Positions 42,849-51,795 of a stretch of 64,000 nt of DNA are shown one piece after another. The position numbers and the translations under genes are program-made. Under the pieces are notes generated by a model that was not told where the DNA came from, did no database searches, and worked only from the letters and a program-made list of their open reading frames with translations. How positions within the stretch are numbered: the stretch's first letter is position 1; every line of letters starts with the position of its first letter. The stretch comes from Myxococcales bacterium (GTDB taxonomy: Bacteria > Myxococcota_A > SURF-8): assembly GCA_003598065.1 (NCBI GenBank), contig QZKR01000004.1:1-64000 (forward strand), written 5' to 3'.

Positions 42849-44651
42849 ATGAATCTGTCTCGCGACGCCAGCGAACGTGATCCCTCGATGACGGGTCTCC
42901 CCCGTGTCCTCTACGTTCATCCTTACGGCCATTTGAACGATCTGATCGTGCCGGCGGGGGCGCTTTCGACAATGAACGCCATCGCCGTTCCCAAGTACGG
43001 TCTTTACAGCTTCGAACTCACCCCCACCGATTTGCAGCAGGCCAAGGTCATTCTCGCCGACCTGCATTGGGGCGTCGGCCTCCACGGCCTCAAGCAGCTT
43101 GTGCTCGCCGTTCGTCGTCATCACCCCGAGGCCCGCGTGATCGTCGGCGGCATCACCGCCTCGGCGTTCCCCGAATTTACGCTCGACGAAACCGGCGCGG
43201 ATTTCCTCATTCAAGGGGACGCGGAAGCGAGCATCGCCGGTCTGGTGTCGAAATTGCTGGCGGGCCGCGAACCGGGCGCAATGGCCAACGTCTGGAGGCC
43301 GGGCAAACCGCCGCCGAAGCTGCGGCGCCTCTCGCCGGGCGAATTCGATCGGACCGACAGCGTCAGCGCCGACTGGTTTCCTTCCTTCGGCCGCCTCGAC
43401 GCGCAGGACAGCATGGCCTTTTCTCCCAGCCGCTGGATTTTCGCGCAACGCGGCTGCGGCCATCGCTGCGAGGTCTGTCACGGTTCCTGGGCCGGCGCGT
43501 TCGGATCGGGCGCGCTGCGGCGCTCGCCCGGCGGACTGGTCGAAATGGTCTCGCGACAGCAGGCTCTAGGAGGAAAAAGCCTGCAGATGTATTTCGGCTA
43601 TCTCCCGGCCAGTGTGTTCCGCGCCTATCTGGAGGCGCTGGCAGCGCGGCCGCGATGGTTCACCAACAGCGTGGGTTTGTATCTCTGCACGCCTCCGACC
43701 CCGAACGATTTGCGTCTTCTGCGCGCCGCTTTTCCGGAGTCGCCGCTCGTTCTGTCGATGGTCTGGCCGACGGACTACGCCGTCGCCAGCCTTCAGCCGG
43801 ACTACGTGCGCGAACAGGAGCGGCGTTACGCCATCGCCGCCGCCCGCGCCGACGAAATGACGACTTTCGAATTCTGGTACTCCCGCGCCGAGGACGCGGA
43901 ACGCATCCAAAATGTCCTGGCCGATGTTTCGCCGCGGCATGTAAAGCTTTCTTTCGGGCGCGTCTGGCGGATGCCGCGTCCGAATCTGCGCGCGATCGAG
44001 CGAGGCGAAGGGAGCCGCGAGGAGCAGTTGGAAAACCTGCGGCTGCTCGCCCGGCACGGCCGGGACCTGCGCTGGGCGCGCCTGTTTTCGCCGTCGTTGA
44101 ATCGGCTGTTTGCGATTTACGGCGATCTCGACGATCTGGCCGGCGATCCGGAGGCGATGGCCGCCCCCGAGGGCGAGCTTGGAGAATATTGGCAGAGGGC
44201 CTTGACCTACTGGCGTTCGCACAATTTTCCGTTTCTGCCGGGCTTGGGGTTCGTGCTTGCCCCGTTTGCCTCCGAGGCGCAAGTCTCGGACATGGAAGGG
44301 CTGCGCGCCAAGGGCGGGCTTGTTTTTTTACCGTCGGGACAATGGCGGCTGCTGCGGCGCAAGACGGCCGTGCCGTTGACCGTCGCCGACGACGCCCGCA
44401 CGGCGGTCTACGAAGCCGCTTTGCCGCCCTTGCCGGCCAAAGCGATCGGCTGGGTTATACTGCCGGCCCTGGAAGGGACCGCCGCCCCCGAAAACTTCGC
44501 CAATCAAGCGGCCCTGGCCGTGTGCGGCCGCTCCTTCGCCGGAGGGGGCCGCCTGCGTTTCCGCCTGATTGCCGATCGTCTCGCGGCGTTCAAGGTTTTG
44601 AGCGACAGCCGGGAGGTCATTCTCGGACAATGCCGCAGGGCGGGCGGCTAA
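42849..44651 (+). CDS. B12-binding-type radical SAM protein
   Basis: Protein of 600 residues. The N-terminal part looks like a cobalamin-binding Rossmann domain (VLYVHPYGHLNDLIVPAGAL, ARVIVGGITASAFPEF, GADFLIQGDAE) without the DxHxxG motif being obvious. The radical SAM cluster is C203-x3-C207-x2-C210 (CGHRCEVC). A C-terminal domain of about 200 residues is unassigned. The layout is that of class B methylase/cyclase-type enzymes, or of proteins with a decayed B12 site. Substrate unknown; no partner gene. Ribosome site GGATAAG is modest; a promoter lies upstream. Confidence 0.82.
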   Translation: MNLSRDASERDPSMTGLPRVLYVHPYGHLNDLIVPAGALSTMNAIAVPKYGLYSFELTPTDLQQAKVILADLHWGVGLHGLKQLVLAVRRHHPEARVIVGGITASAFPEFTLDETGADFLIQGDAEASIAGLVSKLLAGREPGAMANVWRPGKPPPKLRRLSPGEFDRTDSVSADWFPSFGRLDAQDSMAFSPSRWIFAQRGCGHRCEVCHGSWAGAFGSGALRRSPGGLVEMVSRQQALGGKSLQMYFGYLPASVFRAYLEALAARPRWFTNSVGLYLCTPPTPNDLRLLRAAFPESPLVLSMVWPTDYAVASLQPDYVREQERRYAIAAARADEMTTFEFWYSRAEDAERIQNVLADVSPRHVKLSFGRVWRMPRPNLRAIERGEGSREEQLENLRLLARHGRDLRWARLFSPSLNRLFAIYGDLDDLAGDPEAMAAPEGELGEYWQRALTYWRSHNFPFLPGLGFVLAPFASEAQVSDMEGLRAKGGLVFLPSGQWRLLRRKTAVPLTVADDARTAVYEAALPPLPAKAIGWVILPALEGTAAPENFANQAALAVCGRSFAGGGRLRFRLIADRLAAFKVLSDSREVILGQCRRAGG

Positions 44652-44678
44652 TTTTATCCATTCCGATTGAACCCCGGT

Positions 44679-44706
44679 GTTGGAGCAGGTTTTCCAACCT
44701 GCTCCT
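44679..44706. repeat. GGAGCAGG repeat, short copy 3
   Basis: TTGGAGCAGGTTTTCC with CAACCTGCTCC forms a hairpin directly after the radical SAM gene; 16 bases later comes a GATGGG repeat. Two repeat families side by side. Confidence 0.75.
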
Positions 44707-44722
44707 GCCCTTAACCTCATTG

Positions 44723-44754
44723 AATGATGGGCAAAACAATTGCCCATTTACGCC
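44723..44754. repeat. GATGGG repeat, half copy 4
   Basis: GATGGGCAAAACAATTGCCCAT hairpin plus CGCC, the same half unit as at 16870-16896. Confidence 0.7.
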
Positions 44755-44777
44755 TGCGCTTGTTGGCTAGAAGAGCA

Positions 44778-45485
44778 TCAGGGGCAAGGATCGTTGGCGG
44801 CGCCTGGGGTGCCGAAGTCGCCGATCGTCATTTGACTCACCGAAAATCGCCAATGCGCCAGCGAGTCGTTGTCCGTCGCGCTTTCGAAGCCGGGGCAGAG
44901 CGACAGGCTGGCTCCCTTGACGGCGTCGTAAGGCATCGTCGCTACATCGAAGACGACTTCGTCCACCAGCTTGTCGGCGCAAGTGAGGATCGTCATGTCG
45001 CCGTTGTTGCCGAGGTTGAAACCTTCCCACATCCAATCGAGTTCCACGTCGCCGGGAATCTCTATCGGGCGGCGGATGCCGAAAACCAGCCGCCCGCCGG
45101 GAGCGACCGGCAGCGACTGATCGATGACGGCTTTATGAGAAGGGTTGTCGTCGGAGAAAATACAGTTCCTGAGATCCAGATCGCGTTCGCCGACGTTGAG
45201 CACTTCCAGCCATTCGCCGACGTCGTCGTCGAGGGCGTCGGCGTCGTACATGATTTCGGTGAAGATCACTTCGCCGGGACGAGGCATTTTCTCGGCGTCT
45301 CCGTCGGAGGGCTCGCCGTCGCCGTCCGCGCCATCGCCGTCCAGCTCGTTTTCGTCGCAGCCCGCGGCGTCGCTATCGCCGTCCGGGCAATTGCAGTCAT
45401 CCCCATCGCAGGCGGCCAGGGCGAGCAGAGAAACAGCGGCCGTGAAAGAAAGCAGAACGGCAAGAACGAATGCGCGACGATTCAA
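44778..45485 (-). CDS. lamin-tail-domain DGD lipoprotein
   Basis: Predicted lipoprotein of 235 residues. The signal peptide ends at L-A-A-C followed by DGDDCNCPDGD and more DGD units with extra cysteines. The mature domain is an LTD (lamin-tail, immunoglobulin-like) fold: EVIFTEIMYDADALDDDVGEWLEVLNVGERDLDL, then GGRLVFGIRR and FNLGNNGD. Bacterial LTD proteins are surface or secreted and often bind DNA or glycans; role here unknown. The start is a TTG at 45485, five bases after AAGGAGG; an upstream ATG at 45614 lies beyond the repeat and is rejected. Confidence 0.78.
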   Translation of the reverse strand: MNRRAFVLAVLLSFTAAVSLLALAACDGDDCNCPDGDSDAAGCDENELDGDGADGDGEPSDGDAEKMPRPGEVIFTEIMYDADALDDDVGEWLEVLNVGERDLDLRNCIFSDDNPSHKAVIDQSLPVAPGGRLVFGIRRPIEIPGDVELDWMWEGFNLGNNGDMTILTCADKLVDEVVFDVATMPYDAVKGASLSLCPGFESATDNDSLAHWRFSVSQMTIGDFGTPGAANDPCP

Positions 45486-45511
45486 GCGGACCTCCTTGGC
45501 TACCGTCTGAT

Positions 45512-45600
45512 GTTGAAGCGGGTTTTCCAACCTGCTCCAAGCATTTTCTTTCTCTGCTAAAAAGGAAAATGTCTGGAGCAGGATGCAATCCTGCTCCAAC
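45512..45600 (-). repeat. GGAGCAGG repeat, long copy 4
   Basis: Hairpin GAAGCGGGTTTTCC/AACCTGCTCC, then CAAGCATTTT, a variable middle, and the hairpin GGAGCAGG-ATGCAAT-CCTGCTCC. Nearly the same as 27358-27444 across 85 bases. Confidence 0.8.
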
Positions 45601-45645
45601 GGGCGCCGCCCCACCTTAAGCCGATCCGTCGGGCGGCGTCAACCT

Positions 45646-47217
45646 CTACCGTCCCGCCGCGTGGATGCGCGAGGCGATGTCGGCATAAAGGGCGATGTGG
45701 TCGAAGCCGCCCGTCTTGAGTTGGCCGATTTCGTCGGGGTGGTCGGCGTTGACCGTGCCGAAGAACTCGCCCCATTTCGCGCTCTCCACCGGCACCAGGC
45801 CGTCGCACTCGGCGAACTCGGGCGACGGCGCATAGGCGGCGACCAGCCGATAGGGCAGGGCGAAGACCGGATTCACCCATTCGCCGCCGTGGGCGTCCTG
45901 GCAGGAGAAATCGAGGTCGAGGCAGGTGGTCCCGGCCCAACTCCAGTAGAGGACGCCCGGCGCGTCGGGGTGGGCGGGGTTGAAGACCTCCGTCATGTTT
46001 TTTACGGCGATCTGCGCCAGGGCGGCGCGGATGTCGGATTCCGAGCCGTCGATCAGATTGCCGAAGAAATCGAACAGACCTGCCAGAATTTCCTGGCTGA
46101 CGCCGGTGACGTTGCCCAAGATCATGTCGCCCAGAATCACGCCCCGGTTGGGCGTGGACAGCATCGCCAGCAGGGCCACGTCGTTTTCGTGACCCATGCC
46201 GCTGATGAAATGCCGCGCGTCGATGCCGCCCTGGCTGTGGGCGACGAGGTCCAGCTTGCGCGCCCCCGTGTTCCACAGAATGTCGAGCAACTGGCTTTCG
46301 ATCTCGGCGGCGCGGTAGTCGGTGTTGTTGAACATCGCCACTTCCGTGACGTGGACATCGTAGCCCCGGCCGATCAGGTCGTCTTTGACGCCGCGGAAAT
46401 AATCGTAGATCTCCAACACGGAATCCCAGCCGGCCATGCCATGCAGCATGGCGATGGGGAAGCGGGTGAAAAGTTTGTCGCAGCCGTCCGAGCAATGGGC
46501 GGTGAGCGTGTAATCGCCCGCGCGGCCCATCTCCCCCGCGCCGGAAACGACGATCAGGTATTCGCCGGAATAGGGCAGGGTGAACGTATGGCTCAAGCCG
46601 TGCAAGGGGAAAGTGTCGGAGGCGTCGTAGTAGACGGCGGCCTCGCGCCGTCCGGACGCCGCCGCCGCTTCGGCCATGAACATCCGGCCGACGAGCGGCT
46701 GCGCAAGTCCCTTGGGCATGAGGGTGACGCTGACCGTCATTCCCTTCGCGCCGGCGATGAGCAGCCCGTCGGCCTGGCAGCGATCGGCGAGATTGCCCTC
46801 GTAAACCCAGTCGGTCGGCCCGAACTCGCCTTCGGCGACCGTTTGCCAGCGACGCATCAGATCGATGCAGGGGAGCGGCTCGGGCTCCTCCTCGGCGAAC
46901 TCTTCGGCTGGTTCTATCTCGGCGGGCGAATCCTCATCTCCGTCCGGCATGGCCTCGTCGCTGGCGGGTTCGCTTTCGTCGTCGCCGTCCAGTTCGGGCG
47001 GGTCCGATTCTTCCATGTCGGGATGGTCCGGCTTGTCGAGATCGCCGTCCGGCGGCGCTTCGGAGGGGAAATCGTCGTCGTTTTCCAGCGTCCACGCATC
47101 GTCGTCGTCGTCGCTCTGCTCGTCGGGGACAGCGCCGGACGAACCGTCGCCGCAGGCGATGAGCAGCCCGCAGACGGCCAGCGCGAAAAGTAAAACCGGC
47201 AGGGAAGGGCGAGGCAT
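45646..47217 (-). CDS. secreted triacylglycerol-lipase-like DGD lipoprotein
   Basis: Predicted lipoprotein of 523 residues; lipobox L-I-A-C then an acidic spacer to about residue 115. A short beta domain (about 120-245) precedes an alpha/beta-hydrolase of the bacterial lipase family I type: oxyanion loop MLHGMAGWDSV, nucleophile S328 in VAHSQGGIDARH, likely Asp in FAECDGLVPVES, and His in FDHIALYADIASRI. It should cleave acyl esters outside the cell. The lid region (YRAAEIESQLLD) resembles Pseudomonas lipases; no Lif foldase gene is near. The ribosome site is weak. Confidence 0.84.
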   Translation of the reverse strand: MPRPSLPVLLFALAVCGLLIACGDGSSGAVPDEQSDDDDDAWTLENDDDFPSEAPPDGDLDKPDHPDMEESDPPELDGDDESEPASDEAMPDGDEDSPAEIEPAEEFAEEEPEPLPCIDLMRRWQTVAEGEFGPTDWVYEGNLADRCQADGLLIAGAKGMTVSVTLMPKGLAQPLVGRMFMAEAAAASGRREAAVYYDASDTFPLHGLSHTFTLPYSGEYLIVVSGAGEMGRAGDYTLTAHCSDGCDKLFTRFPIAMLHGMAGWDSVLEIYDYFRGVKDDLIGRGYDVHVTEVAMFNNTDYRAAEIESQLLDILWNTGARKLDLVAHSQGGIDARHFISGMGHENDVALLAMLSTPNRGVILGDMILGNVTGVSQEILAGLFDFFGNLIDGSESDIRAALAQIAVKNMTEVFNPAHPDAPGVLYWSWAGTTCLDLDFSCQDAHGGEWVNPVFALPYRLVAAYAPSPEFAECDGLVPVESAKWGEFFGTVNADHPDEIGQLKTGGFDHIALYADIASRIHAAGR

Positions 47218-47405
47218 GCCTGCAATTTAACACAAGGGGAACTGGAGCGCCAGATTTTGAATTGGCGCCTTGGAAACGCCCCCCAAGCCGGTCACCCGCC
47301 AACTCGGAAGGTGTTTGATGGGTTATGAGAGGATTCCCCGGATTTTTTTTGGCCGGCACAGGCAGGTCTTCGCTCAAACTATTCTTAGCCGCTCTTCGTC
47401 CCGCC

Positions 47406-47702
47406 TCATAAGGACACCGCCTCGCTCAGCACATGATCCCGCAGCCGGTCTTTCAAGCCGCCCTTGGTCACCACGTCCACGTGGACGCCGAGCAGCTTCT
47501 GCATCTCGATCGTGAACCCGGCATGGTCAAGCAGGCCGCGTCCCGGTTCCACTTCGATGAGCAGGTCGATGTCGCTCTCCGGCCGGTCATCTCCCCGCGC
47601 GACGGAGCCGAACAAACGGATGGACGTGACGCCGTAACGCTTGGCGATGGTGTCGATCTCCCTCCGCTTGCTCCGGATTCGTTCCCGCACAGTCATGGTC
47701 AC
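47406..47702 (-). CDS. orphan MNT-type nucleotidyltransferase
   Basis: A 98-residue minimal nucleotidyltransferase: FGSVARGDDRPESDIDLLIEV holds the GS (32-33) and the two metal Asp residues (D44, D46). Such proteins usually pair with HEPN partners as antitoxins (MNT-HEPN) or act on tRNA-like targets. No HEPN gene is adjacent here: downstream 47218-47405 is non-coding. It may be a solitary remnant or act with a distant partner. A second Met two residues in could also start it. Divergent from the PRTase gene. Confidence 0.82.
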   Translation of the reverse strand: MTMTVRERIRSKRREIDTIAKRYGVTSIRLFGSVARGDDRPESDIDLLIEVEPGRGLLDHAGFTIEMQKLLGVHVDVVTKGGLKDRLRDHVLSEAVSL

Positions 47703-47773
47703 GCCTTAACGCTCGTTATCCCGACCCCTGCAAGTAAGTATAGCGCAAAACGAGGCGGCAGGCCAATGAGGCG

Positions 47774-47846
47774 TGTGCCATGCCTGGAGCCCGGCGACAG
47801 GCATGTGCTTTGAAAACATGCTTGCCACAAGCGCCGGGCATGGTAC
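47774..47846. repeat. TGTGCCATGC long inverted repeat, copy 1
   Basis: About 73 bases: left arm TGTGCCATGCCTGGAGCC... pairs with right arm ...CGGGCATGGTACG. Matches 61741-61814 for most of its length. It runs up to 36 bases before the PRTase start. Confidence 0.8.
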
Positions 47847-47882
47847 GCTTCAAGCAAGCCAACCGCCCCAAAGGATATGTCT

Positions 47883-48401
47883 ATGAGATTTGAAGATTAC
47901 AAGCGGGCATTTAGCCAGGAGGCGATCGGACGGTACGATATTGCACCGGTGTATGCTGACATTCACTTGTTCACGCACCTCGTCGAGGATCTTGCAGCAC
48001 CCTTTGTTCAACAGAAAATAGACAAAGTGGTCGCAATAGACTCGCTCGGATTCGTACTAGGCACAGCGGTTGCGCTGAGACTTAAAAAGGGAATAATCCT
48101 GGCCCGAAAAGAAGGTGGAATCCCTATCAGCAATTCTTTGAAGATTCAAAGATCCTTCGTTGACTACACAGGGGCGGAAAAGAAACTGGAACTCAATCGG
48201 CGTCTGATTCTGGAAAATGAAAACCTGCTCATCGTGGACGATTGGGTGGAGGCGGGCTCTCAAGTCAGAGCCGTCATTTCAATGATCGAGGAATTAGGAG
48301 CGCGGGTTGCAGGCATCTCTTGCATCGGATCAGACAGAAACGAGAAAACTGAAGACCTCTTTACCCAATACAACCTGAAATCGATAGGTGTGAATGTCTG
48401 A
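47883..48401 (+). CDS. phosphoribosyltransferase-fold protein
   Basis: A 172-residue cytoplasmic protein of the type I PRTase fold. The PRPP loop is LLIVDDWVEAGSQV (about residues 115-128), with the acidic pair and the following small/Gly residues; IDSLGFVLGTAVALRLKKGI is the PPi loop region, as in adenine/xanthine PRTases. Substrate base unknown. The start at 47883 is preferred because AAAGGA sits 7 bases before it; an ATG at 47877 is too close. Less GC-rich than the surroundings and bracketed by copies of one repeat (47774-47846 and 48459-48490). Confidence 0.82.
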   Translation: MRFEDYKRAFSQEAIGRYDIAPVYADIHLFTHLVEDLAAPFVQQKIDKVVAIDSLGFVLGTAVALRLKKGIILARKEGGIPISNSLKIQRSFVDYTGAEKKLELNRRLILENENLLIVDDWVEAGSQVRAVISMIEELGARVAGISCIGSDRNEKTEDLFTQYNLKSIGVNV

Positions 48402-48458
48402 CGAATCAAGACAAGGGCATCTGTAATTACCACCCCAATCCTCGCTCAGGGCCGGCCA

Positions 48459-48490
48459 CATGCTTGTCACAAGCTCCAAGCATGCCACAC
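48459..48490. repeat. TGTGCCATGC repeat, right-arm half copy 2
   Basis: CATGCTTGTCACAAGCTCCA followed by AGCATGCCACAC, the same as the right arm of 61784-61814 but for a few bases, and in the same orientation as copy 1. Confidence 0.75.
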
Positions 48491-48640
48491 CAACCCGTCA
48501 GGCTCGATTTTCTCAAGCAGGGCACCCGCCCTCGTCCGTCTCGTCACCCTCCAGAGAAACGCACGCCTTGAGCGCCTTCGGCCAGCGGATCTCGTACACG
48601 GCTTCCTCCAGCGGCTCGCGCCAGATTTTGGAAATTCGTA

Positions 48641-51600
48641 TTATTCGATCTTCTCCAGCTTTCGTCCCAGGCCTCGCAGCCAGCCCATGACGAGAAGGAT
48701 GGCGATCACGCCCAGCAGAACGCCGGCCGGCTTCATCAGGCTGATCCAACGCGCCTCGCGCCGAATGCGGGCGGCGGTTTGCAGGTCGCGCTTGACATGG
48801 GTCTGCCACCAGGCCACGTCGCGATAGACTTCCGGCTCGTAGCTGGCCCGATAGGCCAGATTCATCCACCGTTCATCGGCATTGGCGAGCGCCGCCGTGC
48901 GGCGGCCGATTTCCTCGATTTCGCCCGTGGTCCGGTCGTGCGTTTCAGCCAGCCGTTCGATCAGCTTCATCAGCGTCGCCTCGGCGCGATTCTGCTCCTC
49001 CATCGTCCAACCGCGCGGTTCGCCGGGCGTCGCCTCGACGATCACGCGCCCATGGCCGAAGGGCGGTTCGACGCCTTCGAGCGGGCAGCCGGTCAGTCGC
49101 GATCGCAGGCATTCGCGCGCGGAATCCTGCGTTTTCGGCAGTTCGAACACGGCGGCCATCTGCACCAGTCCGTTTTCGTCGGTGGTCGTTTCGATAGGGA
49201 ACCGGAAAGCCTCGTTGGCGGAGGCGTCTGCTTCGAGACAGTCGCCGATGAGCCAGTCGAGCTCGGCAAGCTGGGCGGCGATGATCTTGGAAGAAAAGCT
49301 GTGCGTCTGGGGATCGGGAACGATCGCGATCGACAGCCGGCGCAACGGCGGAGCGCCGGTGTCCGGATTGGCGCGGAAGCGGTTGCGCAGCTGCGTCAAC
49401 GTCGCGCTCAGTTTGTCCGTCTGGGTGCGCGTACTGGCAAGGGCGCGCGTGGCGAGTTCGGCCTCCTGCACCCGCCAGGCGGCAAGCGACAGCGCCAATT
49501 CGCCCTGCCGCTCGAACGCCGCGCCTTTGTCGTTCGCTTCGAGTGCGGCCTTCCAGGCCGATTCGATTTTCTCCAGGCGCGCGGCGATGTTCTGCCGCGA
49601 CGATTCGGAGGCGGCCCAGAGCAGCTTTCGCCATTCGCCAGCCGGCGCCTCGACGGCGGACAAGGCGCTGAGCGCCGACTCGAAATAATCGGAATTGGCG
49701 TTGCCGGCGAGGGCGCGGGCGGCGGCGAACAGGCGTTCCACGGGTTGGGGGCCGAAGGCGTCGAAGCGCTGGAACGCGTCGAAGACGGCGTTGTCGAGAT
49801 CGTTTTCCATTCTCCAGAGCAGTTCGCGCAGGCGCAACGATGCCAGGTAGTCGCCGGTCCGCGGGTCGCCCCGCAGGCGGCCGAGAAGCGCGAACGCCGT
49901 TTCCCAGTCGGCCGCCGCCTGCCGATCGTCGATATGGAGGAAGATCGACGAAAGAAGGCTATGCAGATAAAGGTCCGGAGAAGCCTGCTCGTTTTTGCGC
50001 GGCGTACGCAGATCCGTTTTGTAGCGGTGGAAAAAGGCGGCCATTCGCAATGCGAGAGTCAAGGATTCGGAAGAAGGCATCGCCGATCGGAGGGCGTACT
50101 GCTCCTCCAACGCGCGCTCGTGGCGGCTTAAGCGGAAATTCAGATCGATCCGCCAGAGTCGGGCGCTCGCCGGCATCTCGTCCGTCACGGCGTCCAGATG
50201 GGCGATCGCCTCGCGGTTGCCGCGCGATTCCAGGGCCAGCCCCGCCAGCAGGAATTGGCGCGGCCAGGTCTGCGGCTCCTGCGTCGTTCGTCGGATCAGC
50301 GACAGCGCTTCGTTCGGTTTGTTGGTTTTCTGCAAAAAGCGGACGGCCTGCGCCAGCATCGCCAACGGGGCCGAGGCCGTGTCCAGTTCCTTCATGGACT
50401 CGATGACGAGGCTGAAGGCGCGGCGGTCGGTGTGGAAGAGGGCTCTTTCCTGCCAATGGCCCGTCCATTCCCAGAGGACGGATTTCGCCTCCGGCGTCGC
50501 TTGTTGATTGAGCAGCTCGACTTTTGTAACGGCGCTGGGAAAATCTCCCATCGCGAGCAAAAGGTCGATTTCGGCGAGTTGCGAAAACGTCGCGCCGGAA
50601 GCCAGCGTGGATTGAAGCAGCGAAGTCAATTCGCCGCGCGTCGCCGGCTGAGCGAGAACGGCGGCGGAACGGATCAGAGACAGCCGGTCCAGCGGTTCCA
50701 GCTTTTCCCTGGGGATCGTCTTCCAGATTTCGGCGGCGCGCTCGATCCATTCATTGCGCTGGCCGCCGGACGACGTCTCGCCGATGACCGTCGCCAGCAG
50801 GCGCAGTTCGGCCAGCATGGCGGCCGGATCCTCGCTGCCGCCGCCCGGTTTCCGCAGCGCTTCGATGGGCGTTGTCGGTTGTCCGGCTTTCCAGAGGAGG
50901 CGAAGCGATTCCCAACGCTCGGCGTCGTTCGCCGGCGCGAGCAGATTCAGGTAACCGACGAAGGTTTCCTTGCCGTCGGGCAAAGCGGCGATCCATTTTT
51001 CCAGACGCGCCGGCTCGGGCTGTTCGGCCAGCGCATCCGGCAGCAGGCGCAAGGCAAGGCCTTTCAATCCGTAGGCCAAGGCGCGCTCGAAGGCGCTTTG
51101 GACCGCCTCGCCGTTTTCGGCCTGCCTCCAGGCGCGGATGAGGGCCAGGCCTGTCAGGACCGGCCGATCGAGCGCTTTTGCGGCGTCGGCCCAGGCGAGG
51201 CAGGCGTCGAAGGCCGGGCACGATTCGACGTGCGCCTCGATATCGACCCTGGCGCCTTTTGCGCCGAAGCGTTGCTGCCAGACGGCCGCTTCGGCGGCGA
51301 GGGCAGGCCAGTCGGGATGACTGGCGCGCCACGCATCGATCCATTCGCCGCCGAGGTCGAAAAGGTTGTAACCGCGCAAGGCCCGTGCGATCTCGGCCAA
51401 CCGGGCATCCCAGGGGTCTTTGTCCCATGACGTAGGCAGATCCACGGCTTTCGCCAATTGCTCCGTCAATCGGAGAATCTGGGGCAGATCGCCCATGCTC
51501 TGGGCAAGGCGGAGCCGTCGGAAAAGAAGCTCCGCCGTCTGCCCCGTATCCAGCGACGGGCCTAGCGCCCAGGCGGCCGTGGCGGGAAAACCGGCATCGA

Positions 51601-51790
51601 ACAACGCATCGGAAGCGGCCAGCCGCTCGCTCTCGGAAAGCGCTTCCGGTTCGGCTTCGAGCAGCGGCAGCGTCGCCGTGGCGAAGGCCGGATTCGGAGG
51701 CTGAACCTTGGCTTCGCAAACTGCGGAACATAAGACAAGAACGATGGCGATCGGCAACATTGCCGCCGATTTTCCGATCATAGTCGTCAT
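48641..51790 (-). CDS. giant periplasmic TPR-like protein with C-terminal membrane anchor
   Basis: Protein of about 1049 residues: cleavable signal (IAIVLVLCSAVCEAKV), then a long series of helical, TPR/HAT-like segments (about 30-880), a beta-like part (LSIAIVPDPQTHSFSSKIIAAQ), then a charged helix, one membrane helix (GVLLGVIAILLVMGWLRG) and a basic cytoplasmic tail. It would be anchored in the inner membrane with the bulk in the periplasm. No enzyme motif seen. It begins 5 bases after the stop of the DHH gene on the same strand. The longer frame to 52063 overlaps that gene and is rejected. Confidence 0.72.
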   Translation of the reverse strand: MTTMIGKSAAMLPIAIVLVLCSAVCEAKVQPPNPAFATATLPLLEAEPEALSESERLAASDALFDAGFPATAAWALGPSLDTGQTAELLFRRLRLAQSMGDLPQILRLTEQLAKAVDLPTSWDKDPWDARLAEIARALRGYNLFDLGGEWIDAWRASHPDWPALAAEAAVWQQRFGAKGARVDIEAHVESCPAFDACLAWADAAKALDRPVLTGLALIRAWRQAENGEAVQSAFERALAYGLKGLALRLLPDALAEQPEPARLEKWIAALPDGKETFVGYLNLLAPANDAERWESLRLLWKAGQPTTPIEALRKPGGGSEDPAAMLAELRLLATVIGETSSGGQRNEWIERAAEIWKTIPREKLEPLDRLSLIRSAAVLAQPATRGELTSLLQSTLASGATFSQLAEIDLLLAMGDFPSAVTKVELLNQQATPEAKSVLWEWTGHWQERALFHTDRRAFSLVIESMKELDTASAPLAMLAQAVRFLQKTNKPNEALSLIRRTTQEPQTWPRQFLLAGLALESRGNREAIAHLDAVTDEMPASARLWRIDLNFRLSRHERALEEQYALRSAMPSSESLTLALRMAAFFHRYKTDLRTPRKNEQASPDLYLHSLLSSIFLHIDDRQAAADWETAFALLGRLRGDPRTGDYLASLRLRELLWRMENDLDNAVFDAFQRFDAFGPQPVERLFAAARALAGNANSDYFESALSALSAVEAPAGEWRKLLWAASESSRQNIAARLEKIESAWKAALEANDKGAAFERQGELALSLAAWRVQEAELATRALASTRTQTDKLSATLTQLRNRFRANPDTGAPPLRRLSIAIVPDPQTHSFSSKIIAAQLAELDWLIGDCLEADASANEAFRFPIETTTDENGLVQMAAVFELPKTQDSARECLRSRLTGCPLEGVEPPFGHGRVIVEATPGEPRGWTMEEQNRAEATLMKLIERLAETHDRTTGEIEEIGRRTAALANADERWMNLAYRASYEPEVYRDVAWWQTHVKRDLQTAARIRREARWISLMKPAGVLLGVIAILLVMGWLRGLGRKLEKIE

Positions 51791-51795
51791 GCTCG

